In this document: piece after piece, positions 1 through 11,239 of the stretch
Position numbering within the stretch: position 1 is the stretch's first letter
How the letters are laid out: each line of letters starts with the position of its first letter
Source: Tipula vernalis
Lineage: Eukaryota > Arthropoda > Insecta > Diptera > Tipulidae
Length of the DNA: 64,000 nucleotides
NCBI GenBank assembly: GCA_958295665.1
Contig: OY282560.1
Coordinates: forward strand, 146,188,091 to 146,252,090
Direction of reading: 5' to 3'
Position numbers and translations under genes: made by a program
Notes under the pieces: model-generated
The model's database searches: none
Told to the model about the DNA's origin: nothing
The model's input: only the letters and a program-made list of their open reading frames with translations

Positions 1-849
1 ATGTTACTAACGAAATTGAAACCAATATTAGAAGAACGGCGCGTTATTCCAGACCATCAATTTCGGTTCCGAAACCAACATGGTACTATAGAGCAAGTAC
101 ACAGAATTGTAAATGCAATCAAAATCACCTTCGAGGAAAAGAAATATTGTGCTGCTGCCTTTTTGGATATCGCTCAAGCTTTTGATAAAGTTTGGCACGA
201 TGGACTAATTTACAAAATTAAAGAGCTTCTACCGAAGAAATTTCACTCAGTTTTGGGAAACTATCTTCTTCAAAGGCAATACATATGGTCAAACAAAACA
301 GCGCAACTACTTGCTTAAGTGATATTAATGCAGGTGTCCTGCAAGGCAGCGTTCTAGGACCAATATTATATTTGTTGTACACAGCTGATATACCTGTAAC
401 CAACAAAGTATTAATTATCAACATTTGCCGATGACACGGCCATCCTGGTGTCTCACACTAATCCTGAATCGAATCATTTAAACAAGGTCGCGGACTGGCT
501 GAAGGCATGGCGAATAAAAGTGAACGAAAACAAATCAACTCATATCACATTCACGCTAAACAAACGCACCCGCCCCCCAGTGAAATTAAACGATAAAAAT
601 ATTCCTCAACAAACGAAGGTAAAATACTTAGGTTTACATCTGGATAGAAGGTTAACGTGGAAAAATCATATTGAAACAAAGCGCAACCAAATAAAAATTA
701 CGTTCTCCAAAATGTATTGGCTGATGGGAAGAAAATCTCAGTTGGCATTAGCCAATAAAGTTTTACTGTACAAAGCGATAATCAAACCCATATGGACATA
801 TGGTATTCATTTATGGGGATCCACCAGCGCTTCAAACAGAGAACTCTAA
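1..849 (+). pseudogene. Jockey LINE ORF2 reverse transcriptase fragment
   Basis: This is the RT part of a LINE ORF2. It would have copied LINE RNA at a nicked target in the nucleus. Visible motifs are the QFRFRNQHGT block, the FLDIAQAFDKVWHDGL block with its aspartates, PILYLLYTADIP in a shifted frame (about 358-400), FADDT (about 425-440) and the IWTYGIHLWG block (about 790-822). At least one frameshift lies between 290 and 430. The endonuclease would lie upstream, outside the window. The protein cannot be made as one chain. Confidence 0.8.
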
Positions 850-1116
850 CAGCCGCGATTTAGACGTTTGAGAAGAACAGATTCACTCGAACTGATGAAC
901 CTGGGAACCTGTAAATTTAATTAGATATATACATATATACATATAAGTGTAATCTAAATTAATTAAATTGTGAGCACTAACAATAAGTATTAACATTGGT
1001 TAAGACTTAAAATATGTAATAATTTTTAGCTTAAGATTTGATTACTTCTTGTGAGTTTCTTATGTAGAAAGATTCAAGAATAAAGCCATTGGCATCATTT
1101 AAAAAAAAAAAAAAAA
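1..1116 (+). mobile_element. Jockey-clade LINE, family A, 3' portion (5' end outside window)
   Basis: The element enters from outside the window and ends in a 16-base A run at 1101-1116, preceded by AATAAA. The reading frames encode the palm and thumb of a non-LTR reverse transcriptase. The first stretch (1-318) carries the block with FLDIAQAFDKVWHDGL. The second (about 425-849) begins at the catalytic FADDT motif and runs through KYLGLHLDRRLTWKNH to the thumb. The product is closely related to the element at 36-43 kb on the other strand. It is dead: there are frame breaks near 290-430, a short deletion near 470 (an ELQN-type segment is missing), and a larger deletion at about 849 that joins the thumb directly to the last residues before the 3'UTR. 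Confidence 0.85.
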
Positions 1117-1484
1117 TTTGGTGGAACCGTTTGTGATCATATTTCGGTTGTTCGGTCATTTTCGAAAATTTGCTCATTTCATATTTGATAATTTCCTTTT
1201 CTTACAAGCTGAGAGTCGAACCAAGTGTTCAATCTAGGTTAATCGAATCGAAGAACAACAAACAAAATGAATGAAAACAGAACGAAAAGGCTCTCAATTT
1301 GTATATGTGATTTGATTGTTTACTCGTGCAGATTAAGCAATACAATTTTTCAACTGGATTTCAATCCGGTTTAACTTGACAATAAATTTTAGCCGCAACA
1401 AGTATAAGCTGTATTCCTATTAAGATACTATAGATAAAATTGTGATTAATCGGTCCATAGACGTTTTCTATGCGGTCAATTATA
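1117..1484. other. No gene recognised
   Basis: AT-rich sequence between the LINE poly(A) and the structured repeat. I see no convincing open frame, RNA gene or terminal repeat. Confidence 0.5.
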
Positions 1485-1620
1485 TCACGAATTTATGTCC
1501 GGAAACCCCACGCCCCACCCTGAGCTTTGCCCGCCAGTGATACCGCACTGGACCTCTAAATTCGTGTTCTGCTAACGGAATCATGGTCCCTTATGCTATA
1601 AGGATAGTTCGATACCGTGA
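1485..1620 (+). repeat. Structured repeat, copy 1 (hairpin with conserved loop)
   Basis: A GC-richer island in AT-rich DNA. A 10-bp perfect stem, CACGAATTTA pairing with TAAATTCGTG, is followed by a shorter GTCC/GGAC stem. They enclose a loop with AAACCCCACGCC, CCCTGAGC and GCCAGTGA, and CTGCTAACGGA follows the stem. The same loop and tail words occur at 48.64-48.79 kb inside a stem of different sequence. The strand is arbitrary. It may be the end of an unrecognised retroelement or a small structured RNA; I do not know its identity. Confidence 0.55.
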
Positions 1621-2305
1621 CAACAAAAAAAAAATTTTCGTTACAGATGAATTGCGCTATATTATCAGTCAACATACTTTCAGGCACGGAATAATTCAGA
1701 AATTTTTCTTTCTCTAGATATTTGACCACTTCGGCTGCGATGACTCGTCGCATTGGTTTTAAAAAAATGTATTTACCAAAAGGATCGTAAAATGTAGTCC
1801 CGGACTCCCGTCCCGCTAATAAATAATTATAGGAGATTTCACATAATGTAAAATTTAATGTCGTAAGATGTGATGATAACCAGTTCTTTTTTCATTTTAT
1901 ATATATCCAGCTTACTGATTAAGCATCAACCAAATTATTGGCTATCTAAAGACCACCTAATTCAGATGTTGACATATTCTTAAGTTTTTTGGATGGTTTA
2001 TATATAAGCAAAACGGACACAATTATTTTTGGGGATTTAAATATACCTGTAAGCAAAAGTTAATGTTTCTGACTACATAAATAGTTTGATGAGTTTGGGA
2101 ATGATTGTTACTAATACGTTTGCTACTAGGTCAGTTGCTCCAATATCCTAGATCATGTTGTTTGTAGCTTCAATAATATTAGAAACGTTAAAAATTCCAC
2201 TATTTTCTCTGATATTAGTGATCACAATTTTATCTTTTCTTCTCTTTACTTCAAGGACAAATTTTACAGATATAAATTGGAAAAAAGGTTATTGACTTTG
2301 AAAAA

Positions 2306-2587
2306 GTGGACTCGTATTTTGTTGATTTTCTCGAGGCTACAAATTTTGAAATTACTGATAGAGACGGGACTTTTAAACTAATTATTGATAAGTATAATCA
2401 GTTAACCGACAGATTCACTATGATTAAGAGTGTTATTGCTAATTTGAAGACTAACTCATGTCCTTGGATGACATACAACTTGTGGAAACTCATAGGAAAA
2501 CGCAATAATGCTTTAAAGAAGCATAAGTTAGACCCACGTAATTTATTTATTCATAATTTACATAGTGCTCTCTACTCCTACGGATAG
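2306..2587 (+). pseudogene. LINE ORF2 linker fragment (endonuclease-RT)
   Basis: This 93-codon frame contains CPWMTYNLWKLIGKRNNALKKH, the basic linker found between the endonuclease and RT of CR1/Jockey-type LINEs (family pattern PW.T..L...IRKRN). It breaks off at a stop where the 2588-5307 element begins. It is a relic and not a host gene. Confidence 0.65.
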
Positions 2588-5307
2588 GAGAAAACGGCAT
2601 TTGAAGTTCAACCAAAGAATTAAAGGCGCTTCTGAGTGATTTCTCTATTTATTTTGAGTTTCCATGTAGATAATGTTACTCCAGAGCTTAATCGCAAAGT
2701 TTCGCACTTCAAACTCAATTAGTATTTTAATTATTTATGATTTAAAGTTATCACTTTTGGTCTATGGCCAATTTTGGTACGCATTTTTTTGAACGGCTTG
2801 TCTATATCAACAATAATTTATCTATATCGACGTAATTCGAAAAGAAAAATAATTTAGTATTTTGACCATCAACTAATGTTAAAGGAGAAACAATATAATA
2901 TAAAACAATATTTTAAACTTCATTTATTAAAATGTAATAAAATCCATTAAATAAAATAAAAAAGTAAATTAAATAAAATTCATTAGATTGAAATAATATA
3001 TCGAAATTTAAGAGTTAGTTATTCCCCCTTTTTTTGGCTTGGCTCCTTCTCCCACATTAATCGTGCTGCTGGTTGCCCGCTGTTTGATCTGAATTGGCTA
3101 TGTGCAAGTCTTGTGTATTGTGTTCTTAGTTTTGCGTTGTTTAACTTGAGTTGGCTGTATACCATTAGATGAGGAACGTTCATTGCAATTCTTAATTACT
3201 TTTTAAATTAAATTTTAATTTTAAAATAAACTTACCGCTTTATTTACGTGTGGGTTCAAGCAATATTATCAATCAATTTATCCCTACTAACTAAAAAGTA
3301 GCCTTTTTTAAAACGTGAAATTTTTGCTAAATCTAAAATTGTAAATATGTATTAGTAAAGTATGTTATGTATTTCACAAAAGCCAATCAAATTCAAATTG
3401 AAAATATACCATTCAATTTTGAATGTAAAAGATCACTACAGGTTTGTAATCAAAGGTTAATTGTTCAATAATTATATTACTAAACCATCTTCAGTACATT
3501 GTCCGGAAATAAGACTAATTACTAAACGTAGAGCGTGGTCCATAGTTGACTTATGTAAATACTGTAGACATTTTATTGGAGCTAAAATGGTCATGACGGA
3601 AATCAGCCCAAGATTAAATTGAACGACCATTGGTCCATTCTTAATTTATGCAAATATTACAGACATTCTCTTGAGCTAAGATGGTTAGATATACATTTAC
3701 TAAACCATCCTCGGTAGTTTGTCCGGAAATTAAACTAAGAACAAAATGTAGATCATGATCCATTCTTACCTTAAGCAAATATTGGGGACATTCTCTTGGA
3801 GCTATGAGGGTTAGAGACGACAAAAATCACCCCAAGTTTAAATTGAACGGCTATCATTCAATATTTAAATTTACTAAACCATATTCTTCGGTAACTTGTC
3901 CGGAAATGAAACTATATACTAATAAAATATAGACCATGGCCCATTCTTGGCTTATGCAAATATTGGGGACATTCTCTTGGAGCAATGATGGTTAGATATG
4001 ACGAAAATCACCCCAAGTTTAAATTGAACGGCTAACGTTCAATATTTAAATTTACTAAATCATTTTCAGTACCTTGTCCGGTAATGAAACAAAGAGCAAA
4101 ATACATACATAAGTCAAGAATGGACCATGACCTACATTTTATTAGTAGTTTCATTTCCGGACAAACTACCGAAGATAGTTTAGTAAATTTAAATATTGAA
4201 CGTTAGCCGTTCAATTTAAACTATGGGTGATTATTGTCAGATCTATAACACTCTTAGCTCTAAGAGAATCTCCCCAATAATTGCATCAGTCAAGAATGAA
4301 CCTTGGTCTATATTTTGTTCTTAGTTTTATTTCTGGACGAACTACCGAAGATGGTTTAGTAAATTTAAATATTGAACGTTCGATGTTCAATTTAGGCTTG
4401 CGATGATTTTCGTCATATGTAACCCTTTTAGCTCCAAGAGAATGTCTCTACTAATTGCAAAGTCAAGAATGAACCATGGTTTACATTTTGTTCATAGTTT
4501 TATTTCCAGACATTGTTTTGCAGTTAATAGTATTTATAATTTAACAGTGTATTCTTATCTCTGATTTATATTCAATTTTTAATTTGTATGTTTCAATAAA
4601 CCATTATTGAATACCATTAATTGATTGCTTTACTAATACACTAAAACGTTTTTAATATTTAGGAATGTTTTAGGAAATAATTCACTATCGTTACTTTCCG
4701 CTATATTCACGCGAGACGAATATAGATTAATATAGCACGGATATAGACAAAATCATACCAAAAAGAATCAGACCACAATTTTTACACAGGTTTTCTATGG
4801 AGATAGACAAACAAACCGGATTTCAAGGATATGGACAAAACAAAGTATAACAAACGGAAAAATTATAGGACATATCGCACATGACATAGAAAAGTGACAC
4901 AACTCAAAAAATTGAGTTTTTGAGATAATTCGATGAAAAGATGCGCAATGATCGATTTCATAACCAGACATAGTGACGTTTTCATATTTATTGTACAAAG
5001 CGAGAGACGGCTTAATTTTCCGATCTTCCTTTTTTGACGCCCATAGAGAGTAGTGTAGTAAAATCGAAATTAGCGTTTTTTCTTTTGCTCTCCTGAAAAA
5101 TTTGAAATTTTGTGTTGTGTCACTATTCTTGGTCACGTGCGAATAGTAGATAATGTTTAAAAAAAAATCTGCGAAATGGTTGCAGATAGCCAAATTTCGA
5201 TAAGAAATTTGAATTCATCGTGATCGTTTTGCCCTAGCTCCATATATAACTCAATTTGACCAAAAATTGGACATAGACAAGAATAATCCTAAGACGACGA
5301 TATATAG
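2588..5307. mobile_element. Insertion with TTTTGTCTATATCC-type subterminal repeats (probable DNA transposon derivative)
   Basis: The segment splits the LINE reading. Its left part (2588-2840) and right part (about 4730-5260) resemble, in the same order, 38.26-38.53 kb and 39.78-40.04 kb. The left end carries copies of CTTGTCTATATC. The right end carries the inverse, such as GGATATAGACAAAA, GGAGATAGACAAAC and GGATATGGACAAAA. Inverted subterminal repeats of this kind are usual for TIR transposons. The cores differ: here a palindromic tandem array, in the other copy a mariner transposase remnant. I could not fix exact TIRs or a TSD, so the borders are approximate. Confidence 0.5.
3476..4515. repeat. 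Degenerate tandem array that inverts near 4.1 kb (foldback)
   Basis: Units of roughly 180-190 bp start with TTTACTAAACCAT, continue through TTGTCCGGAAAT and CATTCTCTTGGAGC, and end in TTTAAATTGAACGGCTA. About three and a half units lie in the forward direction (3476-4100). After about 4110 the same units run in reverse (TTTCATTTCCGGACAA, TAGCCGTTCAATTTAAA), giving about two inverted units. Forward and inverted arms built of tandem units resemble the arms of Foldback/Galileo-type elements. Confidence 0.75.
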
Positions 5308-6889
5308 GTAAATCACTGGGCGAATCAATTGGATATGATAGCGATATTCATAAATTTCGAACATTGTGCCGTAATCCAGATTCAATATTTCTAACCCCCA
5401 TTAACCATGCGGAAATTTGTAATTTTGTTTGCCTTCTGGATAGTGGTAAAAGTGGTGGGCCAGATAATATTCGTAGTTTAGTTTTGAAGCATAATGTCAC
5501 CTTCTTCTCGGAAATTATAGCGAAATTAACAAAGATTGATGATTTAAATATGGTGATAAGGATCTTGCTTATAACTACAGACCTATTTCAACTTTGTCTG
5601 TATTTGACAAAATCATTGAAAAAATACTAAACTCATAGTTTAGGATCTTCTTAACTAATGATCAACGGATCCACCAGTGATGTCTTAAATGTGAATTGTG
5701 AAGTGCCTCAAGGCAGTGTGCTAGGTCCGTTACTGTTTTTAACGAGACAAGTTCGAAATTTTGCAGATGATACTGAAATATTTTATGAAACAAAGGACCC
5801 GACTACAATACCTAATAGTATGAAGCATGATATGTACATTCTACTGGAATACTTTAAATCTAATGTGATCTCATTGAAATTACATAAAACGAAAATGATC
5901 TTTCATTCCCCAAATAAAAGTCCTATCGTGTCCTATTGTGTGACGAGCAATGTATTGAGATTGATGTATTTTACATTTATTCACACCAGAATTGTTAATG
6001 GAATTACAAGCGAAACTGCAAGTCGTAGCAGATTGAAATCTTGTCAAATCATGCAAAATAAAAGTTTAAAACCTATCTTAAATCTCCCTTAACGTTTCTC
6101 ATCATTAGTTTTATATGAAACCGAGTCCAAGAGTGTTTTACCAGTAGGTGCGTTGTATGAATATCAAGTCTCACTACACACACATGTACAAGATGTTAAA
6201 TGTTTCTTCGGCGCACATAATTATGACACCAGATTTGCCAATAACATATCATGCGGATCCATCGGTAGCGAATTTGGACGTAAATCGATAAGGTTTTCCG
6301 GCCCTACAAATTACAATAAGTTGTCAGAATCGCTGATAGATCCAATGAGTTTTCTTCAATTTAAGAAACAGCTAAAAATTTATTATGGAAACTTATAAAT
6401 AATTATATTTCTTAAATTTTTAAATTTTGTAATGATGATTTTATATATGTTTTATGAATTGTAAATACAATGTCAATTACCCTTCAAAGGACACTAAATC
6501 CATTGGGAAATTGACATTGTAAAGTTTTATTGTATTATACTAATTAAATAAATAAAATTCCTTACAATATTAATTTTAATTTTAAAAGTAATCTCTCGAT
6601 ATATAAAAAATACAGATTACTGCTGGTCAGCGAATCTTGAACTTTTTGTTCAGTTTTGTTTAGTTTAGCAGTAACTTACAATTTCATGGTTTCGCGAAAT
6701 AAGACGGCAAAAAAAATGGAATTAATGTTGCAAAATTTATATGAAGTTTCCGACTTTAATTCACAGGAAAGTGGAATTAAGGTCGGAAAATATTCATTAA
6801 AAATTACTATTAAACTAGTAAAAGAAAATTAGTTTCTAAACTTCTAACTTCATAATTTTTCCGATTTAAGTATTTACGCTAGTAAACTG

Positions 6890-7366
6890 TCAACGAAAAG
6901 CTGTTGACAAAAGTTCAAAGAACAATCTCTCTGTGGATCAGTGGTGCACTGAGGACATCCACTCAGCCACTAGAGATTTTGCGATTTTTTACTCCTCTAG
7001 ATATCTTGGGGATACAGTTGGCAGCTTGTACTGCCATACGGCTGAAATTCATAGTAGTTGAGTAGACTTGGTGTCTTCTCACATGACTACTTTCGTAGTT
7101 GCGAGGACGAAGAGGAGGAAGAGACAGTACTTCATCTTCTTTGCACTTGCCCTCGTCTGGCACGAAACAGTCTAAAGTTTCTAGGGGCACCCCTCTTCAA
7201 AGACCTGACGGACCTCTGTAGGATGGACGTCAGGAGTATCCAGCGCTTTGTTAACAGCTCAAAATGGTTCCAATGAGTTGAGGAAACAATTATTAGAGGT
7301 ATGGCTACGCACCATTTTTGTGTCTATGCCTGGTCCTTGTGGACCGCCACATAAACCTAACCTAAC
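6890..7366 (+). mobile_element. LOA/R1-like LINE 3' fragment
   Basis: About 6895-7060 reads as the end of an RT thumb: KVQRTISLWISGALRTSTQP, then PLDILGIQLAACTAIRLKF, typical of R1/LOA elements. After a deletion, 7095-7276 reads EEEETVLHLLCTCPRLAR with LGAPLFKDLTDL and a terminal FVNSSKW, the C-terminal cysteine-rich tail of the same elements. The piece ends with GGACCGCCACATAAACCTAACCTAACCT. The RNase H region is missing. This is a relic. Confidence 0.7.
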
Positions 7367-7696
7367 CTATTTACGCTAGTATGAAATTTGTGAAAAATGT
7401 GAAATTTAATTTTGCTTAAGAAACAGTAAACCGCACAATAAACCGACGGAACCTCAAAATCTGATCGCAAAATAAACGGCTGAACCCCAGTATTAGAATT
7501 TCAGAGTATAATTCCAATTTTTCACCGATGTTTAATTCCAATTTGGTTCAGTAATTGTTTAGATAGAATTTTGGGTAACTATTGCAGAATTTCCAAACTT
7601 GGAAAAAATTGGAGAAATCCATTTTACAATATTTGAATTTGAATCTACAAAAAAAAAACAGTTCAATCAGCTTATCATCTTCAGAACAATTTTTGG

Positions 7697-7832
7697 TTCT
7701 GATGCTGTGTGCCTCAGAAGACTTCTCAAACTAAACTTTTCAAATTTTGAAGCTTTCGCTATTTCCTCATAGATGCTTGGTGAAAAGGCACTTTACGAGA
7801 TTACTTTTCGACGACTTTTCAATTTGTATGAC
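7697..7832 (+). repeat. Inverted repeat, left arm (partner 12880-13012)
   Basis: The sequence from CTGATGCTGTGTGCCTCAG to TCAATTTGTATGACAT reappears reverse-complemented at 12880-13012 with scattered differences. The two arms bracket the block that holds the opposed mariner copies. Confidence 0.8.
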
Positions 7833-8223
7833 ATACAGTTTAAAATACGTAGTAAGTAATGGAAAGTTGGAGGAGGAAATCACCACAGAAGACTGTCGAA
7901 AATTTAAAAAAAAATGTAGCAACCTAATGATTATACACTCCGCTTCACTTAATTACGACACCTATTATATTGATTTCAAATGTCAATAACTTCTACATTT
8001 CTGCAATTAGAATATTACTTTTTACATGCATTTGAGAGTACATTGTTGCTTTTTGAAATAACTGTAAAACAAATAACAACAATAAAAAACAATAAAACCG
8101 TTACCTCTGTTTTGTTCCTTATTCGTAATCTAGTAAAAAAACGCCCAATTAAAATGCGTCACTTGATTACGACCAGTAGTGAATAGTTGTAGCTTATGAA
8201 AGCTATGGTAAAAAAACATTGTT

Positions 8224-8860
8224 AATTAGTCTTGTACCACATGTTATTTGGCAGATGACAAGTAGAAATATTTCGGTTAGTTAAAATGGATCGCTACACG
8301 AGTGAACAACGTGCTTTCATTATTAAAACTTATTATTTTAAATATGGTTCAGAAGTTGGAAGAAAATTTCCACAAACCGTGCTATTAAACTTATCATTGA
8401 TAATTTTGAAGAAACTGGTACAGTTCAAGATCATAGAAGCAGAATTTATTATCGTAGTGGCCGTTCAAGTAAAAATATGACAGCTGTTAGAACAAGTGTT
8501 ACTGAAGAGCCAAGGACATTAATTCGTCGTCGTTCACAGCAGTTAAGCCTCAAACCAACAATTTTTGTGGAGTCAATTGGAAGATATTGATGCACAGAAT
8601 ATGTGGTTTCAACAGGATGGTGCAACATGCCACACAGCAATGCAATCAATCGATCTTTTGAAAGAGAAGTTTAATAATCGAATAATTTCTCGAAGAACAG
8701 ACGTGAATTGGCCACCAAGATCATGCGATTTAACGCCATTGAACTTCTTCTTATACGACTCGGTTTATTTTTTATTAGACGTCATTTGTTTAAAGGAGAC
8801 ATTGAAAAGTTTAGTTGGCTATAAGCAGAGCACCCTGTATTTTATAGAGCCATAATCAAA
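8224..8860 (+). pseudogene. Tc1/mariner-superfamily transposase, internally deleted copy 1
   Basis: It begins at ATG 8286 with DRYTSEQRAFIIKTYY, the N-terminal helix-turn-helix that binds transposon ends. A frameshift follows near 8350. About 8490-8560 continues with the RTSVTEEPRT / RRRSQQLSLKPTIF segment. The frame then jumps to LEDIDAQNMWFQQDGATCHTA and SRRTDVNWPPRSCDLTPLNF, the C-terminal half of the DDE/D catalytic domain. The middle of the enzyme, including the first catalytic aspartate (SDEAHF region), is absent. A possible terminal CACCCTGTAT lies near 8831. Copy 2 at 11.24-11.80 kb has the same deletion, so both derive from one already defective ancestor. Confidence 0.8.
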
Positions 8861-10480
8861 AAATCTAAGCTTTAATAAGGGAATTAGAAACGAGGAAAAA
8901 ACGAAACTTTTCATGGTAAAACACACAAAACATATGAGAAATCACTTTTTTTCCTAAGACAAATTTTTAAGTGAAAACGTTACAAATTCTTAATTATGAT
9001 TTCTGAAATAATTTCATAAGTGTTCGAATTTCAACATACATAAATATCGTTTAAGTAAATCGTTTTCCTTTTCTTGTAATAATTGATTTATTTAAACCAA
9101 AATATTAAAAAAAAATTCATAACAACAGCATTCTGGTCAAATTGAAATAAAAGCTTACTACGATTCGTTTGGTCATTAAGTCAATATACATTACATAGAT
9201 GGCAGTGATGGCCGTTAAAATTTGGAAAAATCGTACCAAAAATTACCACCTGGGGAAATTTCAAGATCAAAAATTGTAGGAAAAGCAAAACAAATTCACA
9301 AAATATAGGAACGTGTCATAATTTTGCGATTAAATAATTTTTTTCGTATTTTTCTGTAACAATTTTAGACATCTTACGTACACTAGTAAAACTAAAGATA
9401 AATTTAGCAAGTATTATTTTAATTTGTCAGAGCCAACTTTGATGTATTTTTCAAAATGAAAGTTCGAAGAAATATATATTAGAAATAATTTAATTTTAAT
9501 ATTTCTGCAATTAATATTTACTTAATACCAATATAGCCTTCTTGTATATTGCTCTTAAAGATATGTAGAAAACTTTTATATAAACATTTTATAATATTTT
9601 TGCTTTTTTCTTTGAAAAACTTGAAGCTAAAAAACACCATTTTTACTATGGATTCCTATGGAAATCAGTGAAAAGTTGTACCTTATATAGGAAGTGACTT
9701 CCTCTGCTAGCTCGGCAGGCTGTCAATCTTTTACCAAAATTTTAAATAACTTTGCGCGTAATGATAGTTCAATTAGTGATATTTGCTCGATGATGTAGTC
9801 TTTGAGGTGTTGAACAGATTGAGGATTATCTGTATAAACTTTACTATTCTAGAAACCCCTGTAACGGGCGCTTGTCATCCCTGTTACAAAATACACCTAA
9901 TTCCCGGAACAAAATAAACTAAAAACATTGCATCCCACCTTTTGAAGAAATTTTCTTCTAAAAACAACCCAAAATTAGAATGGCAATTCCCGGATGCAGT
10001 TATAATTCTAATTACGTTAGTTGAGTTGTATCAAATTGGATTGTACAACAAATTAACGTAAAATTCTATTTATTCTAGTGGCGCGTGCCCATATGAATCA
10101 TATTTTCACTTACGTTTAAATTATGAATTTGTGTGTGCTCAAGTTACAGTAAATAAACGTAAATAAATTTTTCTCTTTTTGTTGTTGCACACGCGATTTT
10201 TGTCAAGCGGGTGTACAATACTTTTAATTTTTTTTTTTTTTGGTTTCTTTAGCGTTTATTCTCCTGTAGCTATTTGAAACTAAATTGAATTTAATTTTTT
10301 TTGTTGTGGTTGTTTTGTGGGTAATTTGGGCAGTTCATGTGTTTACACATTGAACGAAAACGTGCCGGATGTTTGCAATTTTTTTTTTTGCATAATCGCT
10401 AGTAACCAATAAAGTATTGGAGGGGAGGAATGCGTTTTTCTGTTGATGGATCAATGTGGAAAATAATTTTTCTTTTTTGG
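8861..10480. other. No gene recognised
   Basis: AT-rich sequence without a supported frame. A weak hAT-like pair of ends (9203 and 9883) is treated under rejected items. Confidence 0.4.
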
Positions 10481-10499
10481 TCAATCAGCAGAAAAATTG

Positions 10500-10684
10500 T
10501 ATAAAAACCTCGCCAATATTTTATTGGTGTTCATTAAGATTCTTGCTGTTTTTTGATTGTGGTATTGAAGTTCTCCTCTTCCACGTGAAAAAAAATAAGG
10601 AAAAAACAGAAGTAGAAATATAAATTCAAGTTTGAAATTAAATTTTTCCTTTGAAACCGAGAGTTTGGAGTTATTTCTTTTGTG
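10500..10684 (+). promoter_or_regulatory. Candidate core promoter and non-coding first exon
   Basis: A TATA box (GTATAAAAACC, about 10500) is followed some 30 bp later by a TTCATTA initiator-like word (about 10529). Downstream is a long untranslated stretch ending in a strong 5' splice site, TTTTGTG|GTAAGTATA, with GT at 10685-10686. No coding start is seen. It would be the first exon of a plus-strand transcript whose other exons I cannot find. It could also be chance in AT-rich DNA or part of an unrecognised LTR. Confidence 0.25.
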
Positions 10685-10741
10685 GTAAGTATATATAAAT
10701 TTATTTATAAACTTTTTTTTATGACTACTAACTAAAGGGCA

Positions 10742-11222
10742 CCAGTTGTTGGGTGTCTGTGGACCGTCCCGTATGGGACGGGAGACGGCAAGTGCTTTGC
10801 ACTATTCTTCCTCTGTCCACAACACCCAACAACTTACGAGTACATTCTTACTAATAATTGGTTAGGGGCCGATGGCCAACTTTGTTTTTTTATTTTTATT
10901 GGATTTACAGATGAATCTGTAAATCATCCTTGTTTTCCTTCCCCCAAACAAAAATAATTTCGAAGTGATAGGCCACATTTTTTTTAAACATGTGGCTGAT
11001 TCGTTGTTATTTTTTATTTCATTGGCCTACTTTTCCCTTTTCTTTGGTTGTTATCAACCACCTTTTTCTCAAAAACGACTTTAACTAGATCTTAAGGGGA
11101 GCTACCATCTCCCACGACCAAATTCCTCTACCCGACTTGAGCACCGGGATTAAGTCGTGGTAGCATTCCCCCTTAAGGTAATTTTTGTAACGATTTGATT
11201 TAGGTCAAACTAAATCTAGTCT
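10742..11222. repeat. Cluster of consecutive hairpins
   Basis: Five separate inverted repeats in about 480 bp. 10745-10764 pairs with 10815-10833 (GTTGTTGGGTGT / ACACCCAACAAC), with a nested CCGTCCC-GTAT-GGGACGG hairpin at 10764-10781. GATTTACAGAT / ATCTGTAAATC lies at 10902-10925 (perfect, 2-base loop). GCCACAT / ATGTGGC lies at 10972-10996. GGTTG-TTAT-CAACC lies at 11046-11059. A 90-bp foldback at about 11092-11182 has CTTAAGGGG and CCACGAC arms. I do not recognise a known RNA or element. Confidence 0.6.
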
Positions 11223-11239
11223 CAAATAGTTACACCCCA

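Larger units (their letters stand above)
1950..6545 (+). mobile_element. CR1/Jockey-like LINE remnant interrupted by another element
   Basis: Three pieces of one LINE in order. (1) About 1970-2270 reads as the C-terminal part of an APE-type endonuclease, with a GDLN-type motif, an ILDHV-like motif and a terminal SDHN. (2) 2306-2587 is the PWMT linker between endonuclease and RT. (3) From about 5308, RT blocks SGKSGGPDNIRS, CEVPQGSVLGPLLFL and FADDTEIFYETKD, then a C-terminal HNYDTRFA / RKSIRFSGPTNYNKLSESL block (6200-6398) and a 3'UTR with AATAAA-like words near 6540. Reading resumes at 5308 with an LGESIG segment that fits LINEs of this type. The 2588-5307 insertion and many frame breaks make it dead. 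Confidence 0.75.

Noticed and set aside
4795..5193. 132-codon minus-strand frame
   Set aside because: Lies in the right end of a transposable element; no family features and no start context.
7345..7366. Telomere-like CCTAACCTAACCT
   Set aside because: Only two and a half units at the 3' end of a LOA/R1-like LINE, where such words are usual.
7747..8186. Two short plus-strand frames
   Set aside because: The first overlaps the inverted-repeat arm and neither shows recognisable motifs.
9203..9883. Possible hAT element (CAGTGATG ... CATCCCTG)
   Set aside because: The terminal match is only about 7 of 9 bases and the flanking 8-mers (ATAGATGG, TTACAAAA) do not agree.
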